DNA of 64,000 nt. Origin: an uncultured Erythrobacter sp. (GTDB lineage: Bacteria > Pseudomonadota > Alphaproteobacteria > Sphingomonadales > Sphingomonadaceae). This document shows, piece by piece, positions 53,968 to 63,118 of this stretch. The notes beneath the pieces were generated by a model, which worked only from the letters and a program-made list of their open reading frames with translations, was not told the origin of the DNA and did not search any database. Position numbers and translations under genes: made by a program. The first letter of the stretch is position 1; each line of letters begins with the position of its first letter. The DNA is taken from contig CANMTU010000001.1 of assembly GCA_947501005.1 (NCBI GenBank), positions 496,001 to 560,000 of the forward strand, given 5' to 3'.

Positions 53968-54549
53968 TCAGAGGTCTTCGGCCTTCATGCGGAAGATCGG
54001 CGTATGCGGGCGATAGGCTGCCATTTTGTCGAGCAAACCGGTTAACGCGCCATCGGCGACGATGATGCCGCGATGCGCCGGCCGCACGAAGCCGACCTCT
54101 GCCATGTGCCGGTTGAAGGCGATGAGATGGTCGTAGAAACCGAAGGCGTTGAGCAGGCCGACCGGCTTGGTGTGATAGCCGAGCTGCGCCCAGCTGACCG
54201 CTTCCCACAATTCGTCCATCGTGCCGACGCCGCCGGGAATGGTGAGGAACCCGTCGGACAGGTCGGTGAACATCTGCTTGCGCTCGTGCATCCCGCCGAC
54301 CGTGTGGAGTTCGGTGCATTCGCGATTGGCGACCTCGCTGCCGGCCAGCGCGTCGGGGATGACCCCGATCACCTCGCCACCCTGCTCCAGCGCCGCCGAA
54401 GCGACCGCCCCCATCAGGCCGAGCCGGCCGCCGCCATAGACGACACCGATCCCCCGTTGCGCGAGACCCGCACCGACTTCGCGCGCCAATTCCATGTAGC
54501 GCGGATCTGCCGGCGTGGCGGACCCGCAATAGACAGCTAGGCGCTTCAC
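53968..54549 (-). CDS. LOG-family protein (TIGR00730; nucleotide 5'-monophosphate phosphoribohydrolase-like)
   Basis: 193 residues from GTG 54549, overlapping the crtI stop as GTGA. Motifs of the LOG family: VYCGSA, VVYGGGRLGLMG and PGGVGTMDE (105-113), which hold the catalytic Arg/Glu neighbourhood. LOG proteins cleave the N-glycosidic bond of AMP or cytokinin-type nucleotides. Its place between crtI and crtB has no known mechanistic link to carotenoids; it may be a passenger or may release an isoprenyl-adenine. Confidence 0.88.
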   Translation of the reverse strand: MKRLAVYCGSATPADPRYMELAREVGAGLAQRGIGVVYGGGRLGLMGAVASAALEQGGEVIGVIPDALAGSEVANRECTELHTVGGMHERKQMFTDLSDGFLTIPGGVGTMDELWEAVSWAQLGYHTKPVGLLNAFGFYDHLIAFNRHMAEVGFVRPAHRGIIVADGALTGLLDKMAAYRPHTPIFRMKAEDL

Positions 54550-56084
54550 CCGACCAGATCCTCGACCATCAGTTTCGCCGTCGCCTTGGCGCTGCCGACC
54601 ACGCCGGGAATGCCCGCGCCGGGATGGGTGCCCGCGCCGACGAGGTAGAAATTCTCGATCTGGTCGTCGCGATTGTGGCCGCGGAACCAGGCGCTCTGGG
54701 TCAGGACCGGCTCCAAGCTGAAGGCACTGCCCATATGGGCGTTCAAGTCGCCGGCGAAATCGCGCGGCGCGTAGTGGAACTTGGTCACGATGCGCGAATG
54801 CAAGTCGGGGATCAGGCGGCGCTCCACCTCGTCGAGGATGCGCTTTTCCAGCATCGGGCCGATCTCTTCCCAATCGAGCGAGAGCTTGCCCATATGGGCG
54901 ACCGGGATCAGCGCGTAGAACGTGCTCATGCCTTCGGGCGCCATCGAGGGATCGGTCACGGTCGGGTGGTGGAGATAGACCGAGAAATCCTGCGGCAGCA
55001 CGCCGTGATCGTAGATGTCCTCCAGCAATCCCTTATAGCGCGGACCGAACAGGATCATGTGGTGCGGGATGCCGGGCCAGGTTCCTTCCACCCCGAAATG
55101 CACGACGAACAGGCTGGGCGAGAAGGTCTTGCGCCCCAGCGTCTTGGCGTAGCTCTTGCCGCGCTTGGATTCGGACAGGAGATCGCGATAGCTGTGCATG
55201 ATGTCGGCATTGCTGGCGACCGCATCGAACCGCTGTTTCCAGCCCGATTCCGTCTCGACCTCGCTCGCCCGGCTGCCGAGGGTGTGGACCTGCCGCACCG
55301 CATCGCCCATCCGCACCGTGCCGCCCAACCGCTCGAAATGCGTGATCATGCCGGCGACGAGGCGGTTGGTGCCGCCCTTTGCCCACCAGACGCCGCCATC
55401 CTTCTCCAGCTTGTGGATCAGGGCGTAGATCGCGCTGGTCTTCATCGGATTGCCGCCGACGAGCAGGGTGTGGAAGCTCAAAGCCTCGCGCAGCTTCTCG
55501 TTCTCGACGAAGCTCGAAACCATGGAATAGACGCTGCGCCATGCCTGTTTCTTCGCGAGCGCAGGCGCCGCCTTCATCATCGACTTGAAATCGAGGAACG
55601 GCACATGGCCGAGCTTCACATAGCCTTCCTCGTACACGGCGGCCGCATAATCGAGGAAGCGCTGATACCCGGCGACGTCGGCGGGGTTCAGCTTGGCGAT
55701 CTCGGCGAAGAGGTTTTCCTCGTCGTTCGAATAATCGAAATTCGTGCCGTCGGGCCAGTTCAGCCGGTAGAACGGCATGACGCTCATCAGTTCGACGTCT
55801 TCGGCCATGTCGTGGCCGGACAGCGCCCACAATTCGCGCAGGCAATCGGGATCGGTGATCACGGTGGGGCCGGCATCGAAGGTGAAGCCTTCCCGCTCCC
55901 AGAAATAGGCGCGGCCGCCGGGCTTGTCGCGCCCTTCGATCACGGTGGTAGCGATACCCGCCGATTGCAGCCGGATGGCGAGCGCCAGCCCGCCGAAGCC
56001 TGCCCCGACGACGCAGGCGGTCTTGCCGGTTGCGGGAATGGCGGACGAGTGGCCCTGTACGGGCGGGTTGGTCTGGAGGTTCAT
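54546..56084 (-). CDS. crtI: Phytoene desaturase
   Basis: 512 residues from ATG 56084 (ATGA overlap with crtY stop). FAD-binding ACVVGAGFGGLALAIRLQSAG near residue 24, then EGRDKPGGRAYFWEREGFTFDAGPTVI, and the C-terminal carotenoid-oxidoreductase signature NFYLVGAGTHPGAGIPGVVGSAK. Converts phytoene to lycopene in the membrane. An upstream extension of the open frame into crtY is rejected. Confidence 0.96.
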   Translation of the reverse strand: MNLQTNPPVQGHSSAIPATGKTACVVGAGFGGLALAIRLQSAGIATTVIEGRDKPGGRAYFWEREGFTFDAGPTVITDPDCLRELWALSGHDMAEDVELMSVMPFYRLNWPDGTNFDYSNDEENLFAEIAKLNPADVAGYQRFLDYAAAVYEEGYVKLGHVPFLDFKSMMKAAPALAKKQAWRSVYSMVSSFVENEKLREALSFHTLLVGGNPMKTSAIYALIHKLEKDGGVWWAKGGTNRLVAGMITHFERLGGTVRMGDAVRQVHTLGSRASEVETESGWKQRFDAVASNADIMHSYRDLLSESKRGKSYAKTLGRKTFSPSLFVVHFGVEGTWPGIPHHMILFGPRYKGLLEDIYDHGVLPQDFSVYLHHPTVTDPSMAPEGMSTFYALIPVAHMGKLSLDWEEIGPMLEKRILDEVERRLIPDLHSRIVTKFHYAPRDFAGDLNAHMGSAFSLEPVLTQSAWFRGHNRDDQIENFYLVGAGTHPGAGIPGVVGSAKATAKLMVEDLVG

Positions 56085-57268
56085 CGCTTTCCAATATGGG
56101 CCAACGGTGCCCCCTTGCCAAGGATCGCGCGCAGGGCGCGACCGACCGGCACCGGCGGTTTGCCGGAAAGGATCCGCGCCTTGTCCGCCGGGGTGGAACG
56201 CGCGGCATAGAACCGTTCGATCAGCGGTTCGGGCAGGCGATAGAACCGCTCGAAGATGCGGTAGCGCTCGCTGGGGCGCGCGGCATCGAACAGCATTCTG
56301 GCGAGCAGGCGGTAATATCCGGTATCGGCCCAGTGTCGGGTCGCCCGCGCGGCGACGGCGTTGGCGAGGGCGGCGCCGGGCAGATGTGCCAGCCCCGCGA
56401 TGGCGAGCGCGTTGCGCACCGCGATCGGCATGGTGTAGCTCGTCAGCGGATGAACGAACCCGCCCCGCGCCCCGGCCAGCGCCACGCCGGGCTGTTCGAG
56501 CGCGGTGCGGTAGGCGCCGAAATCGCCGCCGGTAATCACCGGGAGGACGCCGGTTTCCTCGTGCACAAGTTCGGCCTGCCAACCCCGCGCCGCGGCGTAG
56601 TTCGCGATCCGCCCGCGCATCAAATCCGCATCGAGTGCCGGACTGTCGGCATAATAGGTGTCCTCGACGAAGATCTCGTCGGGGCCGAGCGGCAGGAGAT
56701 AGACGAAGCGATAGGCGCCCGGCTGCGCGACCGTCGCATCCATGATGACGGGGCGTGCGATCCCATGTGGGGCGGCGGTGCGCAGATGCTGGCCGAGAAA
56801 CACCTGCCAGCCGCCGGTGAGATGCGGGCTCGGCCCGGCATCGCGGCAATCGATGACTGCGTTGGCGACCAGCCGTTCGCCGCTCTTCAGCAATACTCCG
56901 TCGGCCGCGATGTCGGCGGCGCGGCACCCGGCGTAAACGGCGCTCTGCGGCAGTTCGCGCCGCAGTCCGGCATCGAAATCGCGGCTGTCGAGCGAGCGGT
57001 ATTCCGCCGCCATCCGCCGTGCATAGGCCGGAAAGCGGACATCGTTCCCCCCGGTCCACACGGTCTTCCTGAAGGGCGCAAGCAGCGCCTCGCCCGCCGG
57101 CCCGATATCGCCCTCGAACCAGCTCCAGCGATGATTGCCGCCGAAGCTCTCCCCCGCCTCGACCAAAGCGAGCGACAGTTCGGGCCGCTGCTGCCGCACG
57201 GCCAGCGCGATCAGGCCGCCTGCCAGACCGCCGCCGACGATTGCCAGATCGAATGCTTCATGCGCCAT
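56081..57268 (-). CDS. crtY: Lycopene beta-cyclase
   Basis: 395 residues from ATG 57268. FAD/NAD-binding DLAIVGGGLAGGLIALAV at the N-terminus, GESFGGNHRWSWFEGD, VIDCRDAGPS, and TYYADSP and YTMPIAVRNALAIAG, all typical of CrtY. It cyclises both ends of lycopene to beta-carotene. First gene of the minus-strand carotenoid operon. Hydroxylase and ketolase genes (crtZ, crtW) are not in the window. Confidence 0.95.
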   Translation of the reverse strand: MAHEAFDLAIVGGGLAGGLIALAVRQQRPELSLALVEAGESFGGNHRWSWFEGDIGPAGEALLAPFRKTVWTGGNDVRFPAYARRMAAEYRSLDSRDFDAGLRRELPQSAVYAGCRAADIAADGVLLKSGERLVANAVIDCRDAGPSPHLTGGWQVFLGQHLRTAAPHGIARPVIMDATVAQPGAYRFVYLLPLGPDEIFVEDTYYADSPALDADLMRGRIANYAAARGWQAELVHEETGVLPVITGGDFGAYRTALEQPGVALAGARGGFVHPLTSYTMPIAVRNALAIAGLAHLPGAALANAVAARATRHWADTGYYRLLARMLFDAARPSERYRIFERFYRLPEPLIERFYAARSTPADKARILSGKPPVPVGRALRAILGKGAPLAHIGKR

Positions 57269-57371
57269 GCCCGAGCGCCTAGAGGGGTATCGGGCCGCGC
57301 ACAATTGCGGGTACGCGGAACAGGCGGCTTTCCTGAATGTTTCCCGCTAAAACCAATTCAGGGATCCCTTC

Positions 57372-58253
57372 ATGAAAAGTCACGCTCTGGCCGCTGCCGC
57401 CATCCTGCCGTTCTTTATCGCAACCCCCGCGCTGGCGCAGGAGCAGAGCCTTCCGGGCGTGACCGCCGAAGTGCCGGAAACCACCGTGTTCGACGGCGAT
57501 TTCGTCAGCGTCGGCATCGGCGTCGCCTACGGGCCGAGCTATAGCGGGTCCGACGACTACACGACTTTCGTGCTGCCGCTGGTGCAGGCATCCTACAAGG
57601 GGATCGATATCAATCCGCGCCCCGGCGGGGTTGCCCTCGACCTCGTGCCGGATGCGAACACGGGGATCAATTTTTCCGCCGGGCCGGTCGCCCGCATCCG
57701 GCGCGACCGGGTGGACATCGACGATATCGAGGATGGCGTAGTGGCGGCCTATGGCGAGCTCGACACCGCGGTCGAGGTTGGCGGAACCGTCGGCGTGGGC
57801 CTGCCGGCCGTCCTCAACCCCTACGATTCGCTCAGTGCGAATGTCGATGTGGCATGGGACGTGGCCGGCGCGCATGGCGGCATGACGGTCTCGCCCAGCC
57901 TGACCTATTTCACTCCGCTCAGCCGCGCGATGGCGGCCTCGCTTTCGCTCAGCACGACCTATGTCGATGATGACTATGCCGATTACTACTACTCGGTGCC
58001 GACCGCCAACGCGGCGCTTCCGGTGCAGGACCTGCTGCCCGGCTTCCAGGCGGAAGGCGGGTTCGAGCGGGCCGGCGCCAACCTGCTCCTCGCCTACGAT
58101 CTTGGCGGCGACCTCACCGATGGCGGCCTGTCGCTGGTCGGACTGGGTGGTTATTCGCGCCTGCTCGGCGATGCGGAGGATACGCCGTTCACCCGCCTGC
58201 GCGGCGATGCTGACCAGTGGCTGGTCGCGATCGGGGTGGGGTATACGTTCTAA
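57372..58253 (+). CDS. MipA/OmpV-family outer-membrane protein
   Basis: 293 residues with a clear signal peptide (cleavage after ALA near residue 21). The mature part is a beta-barrel-like series (VSVGIGVAYGPSYSGSDDYTTFVLP, then INFSAGPVARIRRDR, and a final strand QWLVAIGVGYTF ending in Phe), matching MipA/OmpV scaffolding proteins. Located in the outer membrane; role unknown. Divergent from crtY. Confidence 0.9.
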   Translation: MKSHALAAAAILPFFIATPALAQEQSLPGVTAEVPETTVFDGDFVSVGIGVAYGPSYSGSDDYTTFVLPLVQASYKGIDINPRPGGVALDLVPDANTGINFSAGPVARIRRDRVDIDDIEDGVVAAYGELDTAVEVGGTVGVGLPAVLNPYDSLSANVDVAWDVAGAHGGMTVSPSLTYFTPLSRAMAASLSLSTTYVDDDYADYYYSVPTANAALPVQDLLPGFQAEGGFERAGANLLLAYDLGGDLTDGGLSLVGLGGYSRLLGDAEDTPFTRLRGDADQWLVAIGVGYTF

Positions 58254-58264
58254 TGGGGTTGGAG

Positions 58265-58600
58265 TTAGAGACCGGCTTGCGCACCGGCAATCCCTCCGCC
58301 GACCGACCATCCGTTCACGGCGTCTTTGATGATCGGACTATCGAGGAAGGTTGAAGGGCTCCAGTTGACCTTAAAGTTCGTCCCGCGATAGGAAATGATC
58401 GTTTCGCCATTGTATTCGTAAGCGATGGCGTAGAACCCGGCGTCTTGCCAAACTTTGTACTTCTCATCGTCGATACCCAAGCTAATAGGATCAATTAGAT
58501 TAGCTTTACCGAGAGTGCCGGAATCTAATTTAATTCCAGCGCCATATCCACGATTATAAGCGTCCATCGCAAGGATGGCGAGAAGCAGATCGCGGTTCAT
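58265..58600 (-). pseudogene. Truncated lipase-like protein (N-terminal fragment)
   Basis: 111 residues that look like only the start of a larger alpha/beta-hydrolase/lipase-type protein: LLAILAMDAYNRGYGAG, AGFYAIAYEYNGETIISYRGTN, then WSVGGGIAGAQAGL just before the stop. No nucleophile elbow (GxSxG) is reached. A stop only 12 bp from the mipA 3' end suggests that the rest was lost. The segment 58265-58640 is visibly A+T richer than its surroundings. It overlaps the upstream lipoprotein gene by four bases. It could instead be a genuine short protein. Confidence 0.6.
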
Positions 58601-59280
58601 TTGAATAGCTCCGTATTAAAGTCGGTCGCTCTTACCCGATTTATAAGCTTGGCATCTTTTAGGTATCGAGAGTGGCTCGGTTTCAAAGCGCCGCGTTCGC
58701 GGCCAACTGCTTCCAACCACGCCAACCGCCGCTCGATACCCGTCGTCACGGGATCATCGGTGGTCTCGAGGGTGATGCGCGTCACGCCGATGGCGGCGGG
58801 ATCGACCCGCTCCACACTGGTCGGATCGGCAATGTCGGCGAACATGACGAGCAGCGGATAGGCTTCGGGCGAAAGCGCCACCGGTCCCTCCGCCCCGCGC
58901 CCGCGGGCAATGCGCATGGCACTGTCGGCACGGTCGTAGTCGAACTGCGGGTCGAGCGTCTTCATCACCACTGTCGGAAGATCGTCGATCTTCTGGTCCG
59001 CCAGGCGCAGCACGGCGAACAGCGTGCGGCCATCGGGCAGATCGACGGCAACCGCCTCGCCCGTCAGATCCACCCCGACCGTATTGCCACCGGTCATAAG
59101 ATCGGTCTGGCGGTTGGCCTGGATTTCGAGGACGGACGAGCCGCTGACCGGCCCCTGCGGTGTCTGAACCTCGACGGTCATGCGGAACCGGAACGAGGGC
59201 GCCAGGGACCAGTCGCACCCACCCAATAAGGCAGCAGCCGCACCGGCGAGCGTCGCGAGAACACCGCGCCGCGCCATCAT
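58597..59280 (-). CDS. Hypothetical lipoprotein, partner of the lipase-like fragment
   Basis: 227 residues from ATG 59280 with AAGG about eight bases upstream (a TTG at 59298 is possible). Signal peptide with lipobox LGGC, partly Tat-like (ARRG). The body has beta-rich stretches (MTVEVQTPQGPVSGSSVLEI, then LPDGRTLFAVLRLAD) and acidic surface segments. No family recognised. The C-terminal ~40 residues, next to the fragment gene, become Lys/Asn/Arg-richer. The two genes overlap and presumably moved or evolved together. Confidence 0.7.
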   Translation of the reverse strand: MMARRGVLATLAGAAAALLGGCDWSLAPSFRFRMTVEVQTPQGPVSGSSVLEIQANRQTDLMTGGNTVGVDLTGEAVAVDLPDGRTLFAVLRLADQKIDDLPTVVMKTLDPQFDYDRADSAMRIARGRGAEGPVALSPEAYPLLVMFADIADPTSVERVDPAAIGVTRITLETTDDPVTTGIERRLAWLEAVGRERGALKPSHSRYLKDAKLINRVRATDFNTELFK

Positions 59281-59523
59281 GGACGAAGCCTTACGCAATC
59301 CGCGCGGATCGCCGAAATGCGCCAGAATTCGCTATTGTTATTCGGATGCCCCACCAGACGTTCGACCCCCCCATCCAATCCCCCCCCCTCATCGCACGAA
59401 GGCGGTAAATCATCGATAAAAAATCGTTGGGCGAACCGCGCTGCTCATTATAGGTTCGGCGGCAGACTATCTCTTGCCCGAAAGCCAGCCGTGAACTGCG
59501 GCCAGCTCGCCAAAGGACGCTCC
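59281..59523. other. Divergent intergenic region
   Basis: It contains the promoters of the lipoprotein and amidohydrolase genes. Two C-rich runs lie at about 59364-59395, and an inverted pair cgaacc/ggttcg lies at about 59434-59460. The end provides AAAGGA before the amidohydrolase ATG. No gene is seen. Confidence 0.4.
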
Positions 59524-60789
59524 ATGCGCTTTATTGCCGCCGCTCTTGCCGCTGTCGTCATCGCAGCACCCGCCGCCGCCCAGACCTACGTCATCCAGGC
59601 CGATCACGTCCTCGCAGATGCTGCGGGCGAGCCGAGCGGACCGGCCACCGTCACCGTGACCGATGGCCGCGTCGTATCAATCGCCGACGGGTTTCAGCCT
59701 GCCCCCGCAGGCGCGGAATTGATCCGCCTCGAAGGCAAGACGCTCGTCCCCGGCCTGATTGACCTGCATGTCCACCTCACCGGCGATCCCGGCGGCGATT
59801 TCTGGCGCGAGGCGGTGGAGCCGGCGGAATGGGGCGTCGTCGTCGGCGCGAAGAATGCCGAAAAGACGGTGCGTGCCGGTTTCACCACCGTGCGCGAGGC
59901 AGGCAGTGCGCAGCAGACAGCCTTTGCCCTGCGGCGCGGCACGGAAGAAGGGCTGATCACCGGCCCGCGCATCGTTGCCGCCGGGCCGCCGCTGGCAATC
60001 ATCGGCGGGCATGGCGACGTCACCGGTTTCCTGCCCGAGATCAACGAAATCCTTTCCAGCGGCTATAGCTGCACCGGCGCGGTCGAATGCGCGGCGAAGG
60101 TCCGCCGGGCGAGCCAGAACGGCGCCAATGTCATCAAGGTCACTGCGACCGGCGGCGTGCTGAGCCAGCAGGGGCGCGGGCTGGAGGCGCATTTCAGCGA
60201 TGCGGAGATGAAGAGCATCGCCGACACCGCGCATTCGCTCGGTCTCAAGGTGATGGCGCATGCCCATGGCGCGCGCGGGATCGAGGCGGCGAGCCGGGCG
60301 GGCATCGATACGATCGAACATGGCACCTATCTCGACGAGGCAGCCGCGCGCCAGATGGCGAAGAACGGCACCGTGCTGATCCCGACGCTGATGGCCTTCC
60401 AAGGCGTGACCGAGCGGCTGGGGCAGGGCATCTACACCCCCGTAGTTGAAGACAAGATCCGCGCCGTTGCCGAAACCGCCAAGACCTTCATGGGCAAGGC
60501 GCTGGGTTGGGGCGTGCCGATCGCATTCGGCACCGATGCTGGCGTGTTCGACCACGGCCGCAATGCCGGCGAGTTCGCGCTGATGCGCGCGCAGGGCATG
60601 AGCGATCGCGACGCGCTGGCTTCGGCTACGACCCGCGCCGCCGAAGTGCTGGAGATGGAGAACGAGATCGGCCGTATCGCGCCGGGCTATTCGGCGGACA
60701 TGATCGCGGTGAGCGGCAATCCGCTGGAGGACGTATCGGTGCTGGAAAACGTCGACTGGGTGATGGTGCGCGGCCGGGTGGTCGAATAG
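59524..60789 (+). CDS. Secreted metal-dependent amidohydrolase
   Basis: 421 residues with aaagga six bases before the ATG. Signal peptide cleaved after AAAQ (about residue 19). Metal ligands of the amidohydrolase superfamily are in order: His82-Val-His84 (LIDLHVHL), the carboxylated Lys in VIKVTATGG, His in MAHAHG, His in IEHGTYLD and Asp in FGTDAGVFDHG. Resembles the imidazolonepropionase/prolidase-like exported group that cleaves dipeptides or amides. Followed by a DUF885 peptidase-like lipoprotein, suggesting periplasmic peptide breakdown. Confidence 0.92.
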   Translation: MRFIAAALAAVVIAAPAAAQTYVIQADHVLADAAGEPSGPATVTVTDGRVVSIADGFQPAPAGAELIRLEGKTLVPGLIDLHVHLTGDPGGDFWREAVEPAEWGVVVGAKNAEKTVRAGFTTVREAGSAQQTAFALRRGTEEGLITGPRIVAAGPPLAIIGGHGDVTGFLPEINEILSSGYSCTGAVECAAKVRRASQNGANVIKVTATGGVLSQQGRGLEAHFSDAEMKSIADTAHSLGLKVMAHAHGARGIEAASRAGIDTIEHGTYLDEAAARQMAKNGTVLIPTLMAFQGVTERLGQGIYTPVVEDKIRAVAETAKTFMGKALGWGVPIAFGTDAGVFDHGRNAGEFALMRAQGMSDRDALASATTRAAEVLEMENEIGRIAPGYSADMIAVSGNPLEDVSVLENVDWVMVRGRVVE

Positions 60790-60885
60790 CCGGTCGAACC
60801 GGACGCGCGGTTCATCGGTCGCTCCTTGCCGCACCGCCGTGGGTGCCCGCATGGGCGCTTGACATCGAGAACGGAGAATGATGAC

Positions 60886-62742
60886 ATGGCCGGTGTGCGC
60901 TCGATCCTGATGGCCGGCATGGCCCTGTCGCTCGGCGCGTGTGCGACGATGAACGATGCCGATCGCTCGCCAGCGGCGGCACGGGCGATGCCCGGCACGA
61001 AAGGGGCCGCCACCGAGGTCCAGGCATCGACGGCCCACGAACGCCTGTTCGCCTTGTTCGCCGATGCGGACGAACGCAATCTCGACCTCAATCCGCTCAA
61101 TGCGATCTTCCGGGGCGACATGCGCAATGCCGGCCAGCTCGGCAATTTCCTGACCGACGAGTACAATGACGCCAGCCGCGCCGATGCGCAGACGAATCTC
61201 GATCGGTTGCAACGGATCGACCGCGCCGCTTTGTCGGAAACCGACAAGCTCGCCTACGACGTGTTCGCATACGACCAGCGCGAGGCGCTCGAAAACCTGC
61301 AGCCGGATATCCTCGCGCTGACCGAGGTTCGGCCGATCAATCACTTCTACGGCTTCCACACCTTCTATCCTGATTTCTCGAGCGGGCAGAGTGCGGCGCC
61401 CTTCGAGACGCTAGAGGATTACGACAACGCGCTGAGCCGGCACGCGGAATATGTGGCGCTGATCGATCGCTCGATCGCGCGGTTCCGGCAGGGGATGGAC
61501 AGCGGCGTGCTGGAAACGCAGCTGACCATCGGCAATGTCATCAGCCAGCTCGATACGCAGCTGGCGATGAAGGTGGAGGATACGCCGTTCTACCTGCCGA
61601 TCGCCAACCTGCCCGAGGATTTCGCGGCGGCGGACAAGGCGCGGCTGGAACGCGAATACCGCGCCGCCATCGCCGACATCATGCGGGTCCACACCCGCCT
61701 GCGCGATTTTCTGCGTGACGAATATTATCCGCAGGCGCGCGCGAATGTCGGCCTGTCGCAGATGCGCGGCGGGGTAGCGCTCTATGCCAAGCTGATCGAG
61801 GATACGACGACGTTGCCGCTGTCGCCCGATTACCTGCACGATCTCGGCCTGTCCGAAGTGGAGCGGATCAAGGCGGAACTGGAGACGGTGAAGGCCGAGG
61901 TCGGTTTCGAAGGCACGCTCGGCGAATTCTTCGACTACGTGCGGACCGATCCCAAATTCCAGCCCAAGAGCCGCGCGGCGCTGACCGAGAACTACTACGA
62001 GATCGGGCGGACGGTGGATGCGAAGATCCCCGCATTGTTCTCGCTCACGCCCGAGACCCCGCTCGAGATCAAGCCGTATGAGGAGTATCGCGAGAAATAC
62101 GAGGCGGGCGGTTCGTATTCGTCCGGCGCGCCCGATGGCACGCGCCCCGGCACGTTCTATTTCAACGCCTACGACCTGCCCAGCCGGCTGACGACCGGCA
62201 ACGTCACCCTCTATCTGCACGAGGGCGCGCCGGGGCACCACTTCCAGATCAGCCTCGCGCAGGAAAACGAGGATCTGCCCAGCTTCATGCGGTTCGGCGG
62301 CAAGACCTCCTATGTCGAGGGGTGGGCGCTCTATGCCGAGACGCTGGGCTACGAGATGGGACTGTTCGACGATCCGTGGGACCGTTACGGCACCTTGCAG
62401 GACGAACAGCTGCGCGCGATGCGGCTGGTGGTCGATACCGGGCTGCATGCGAAGGGCTGGACGCGCGAACAGGCGATCGATTTCATGCTGGAAAACAGCG
62501 GGATGACCCGCACCGAAGTCGTCGCCGAGGTGGAGCGGTATATCGCCATCCCCAGCCAGGCGTTGGCCTACAAGGTCGGCGCGCTGAAGATCCAGGAACT
62601 GCGCAAGCGGTCGGAAGAGACGCTGGGCGACCGGTTCGACATTCGCGATTTCCATGCACAGGTGCTGGATACCGGTGCGCTGCCGCTTCCGGTGCTGGAA
62701 GCCAAGATCGACCGCTGGATCGCGGCGGGCGGGGACCGATAG
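60886..62742 (+). CDS. DUF885-family metallopeptidase-like lipoprotein
   Basis: 618 residues from ATG 60886 (GGAG nine bases upstream). Lipobox LGAC near residue 19. The helical body carries the zinc motif HEGAPGHHFQ (445-454; HEGxPGHH) and the downstream Glu in EGWALYAETLGYEMG, as in M3/M32-like DUF885 proteins. Presumably a membrane-anchored periplasmic peptidase; substrate unknown. Follows the amidohydrolase by 96 bp. Confidence 0.9.
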   Translation: MAGVRSILMAGMALSLGACATMNDADRSPAAARAMPGTKGAATEVQASTAHERLFALFADADERNLDLNPLNAIFRGDMRNAGQLGNFLTDEYNDASRADAQTNLDRLQRIDRAALSETDKLAYDVFAYDQREALENLQPDILALTEVRPINHFYGFHTFYPDFSSGQSAAPFETLEDYDNALSRHAEYVALIDRSIARFRQGMDSGVLETQLTIGNVISQLDTQLAMKVEDTPFYLPIANLPEDFAAADKARLEREYRAAIADIMRVHTRLRDFLRDEYYPQARANVGLSQMRGGVALYAKLIEDTTTLPLSPDYLHDLGLSEVERIKAELETVKAEVGFEGTLGEFFDYVRTDPKFQPKSRAALTENYYEIGRTVDAKIPALFSLTPETPLEIKPYEEYREKYEAGGSYSSGAPDGTRPGTFYFNAYDLPSRLTTGNVTLYLHEGAPGHHFQISLAQENEDLPSFMRFGGKTSYVEGWALYAETLGYEMGLFDDPWDRYGTLQDEQLRAMRLVVDTGLHAKGWTREQAIDFMLENSGMTRTEVVAEVERYIAIPSQALAYKVGALKIQELRKRSEETLGDRFDIRDFHAQVLDTGALPLPVLEAKIDRWIAAGGDR

Positions 62743-62897
62743 CGGGATCGGGCCGTTATCGGGATTGCAAGCAGGTTTACCCTGGTTTCCCGTAATGGTC
62801 CCAAGTTAGGACGGAAACGAAACAGAGCGGGAACTTTCCCGGCATTTAGCGATTATACGTGCATGAATTGAGAGCAACGGTTCATGGAGGTAACGCA

Positions 62898-63050
62898 ATG
62901 TCCAGTCTGTCCTTTCACAGCAGCCGCCCGGATCGCTGGTCGAGCCCCAAGCCGTACAGCGACGCCAGCCTGCGGTACAAGCATCACGGCAAGATCATCC
63001 CGATGGATGCCGAACCCGGCTTCTTCGCCCGCCTGTTCGGCGCACGCTGA
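62898..63050 (+). CDS. Small basic protein (50 residues)
   Basis: An excellent ribosome site (ggaggt, six bases upstream) marks ATG 62898. The product is polar, rich in Ser, Arg and Tyr in its first half, and ends in an amphipathic FFARLFGAR. No signal, no membrane helix and no recognised family. Strong initiation signal plus its own terminator argue that it is expressed. An upstream in-frame ATG at 62859 lacks such a site. Confidence 0.75.
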   Translation: MSSLSFHSSRPDRWSSPKPYSDASLRYKHHGKIIPMDAEPGFFARLFGAR

Positions 63051-63089
63051 GGCTCAGGTCTAGATCGTTCGGTTGAGGCCGGAAACGGG

Positions 63090-63118
63090 GGGGCGGGCAT
63101 ACGATGCGCCGCCCCTTT
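63090..63118 (+). terminator. Probable terminator after the 50-residue protein gene
   Basis: An 11-bp GC-rich stem with one bulged base (63090-63100 with 63104-63115), a 3-base loop and a short ttt. It lies 40 bases past the stop. Confidence 0.65.

Noticed and set aside
53936-54529. N-terminal extension of phytoene synthase to 526 residues
   Set aside because: The extra sequence is the LOG gene read in another frame; homologous sequence starts at 53935.
59364-59395. C-rich tracts (7-9 bases) upstream of the amidohydrolase as phase-variation sites
   Set aside because: They are over 120 bases from the start codon and not at a clear promoter, so no effect can be argued.
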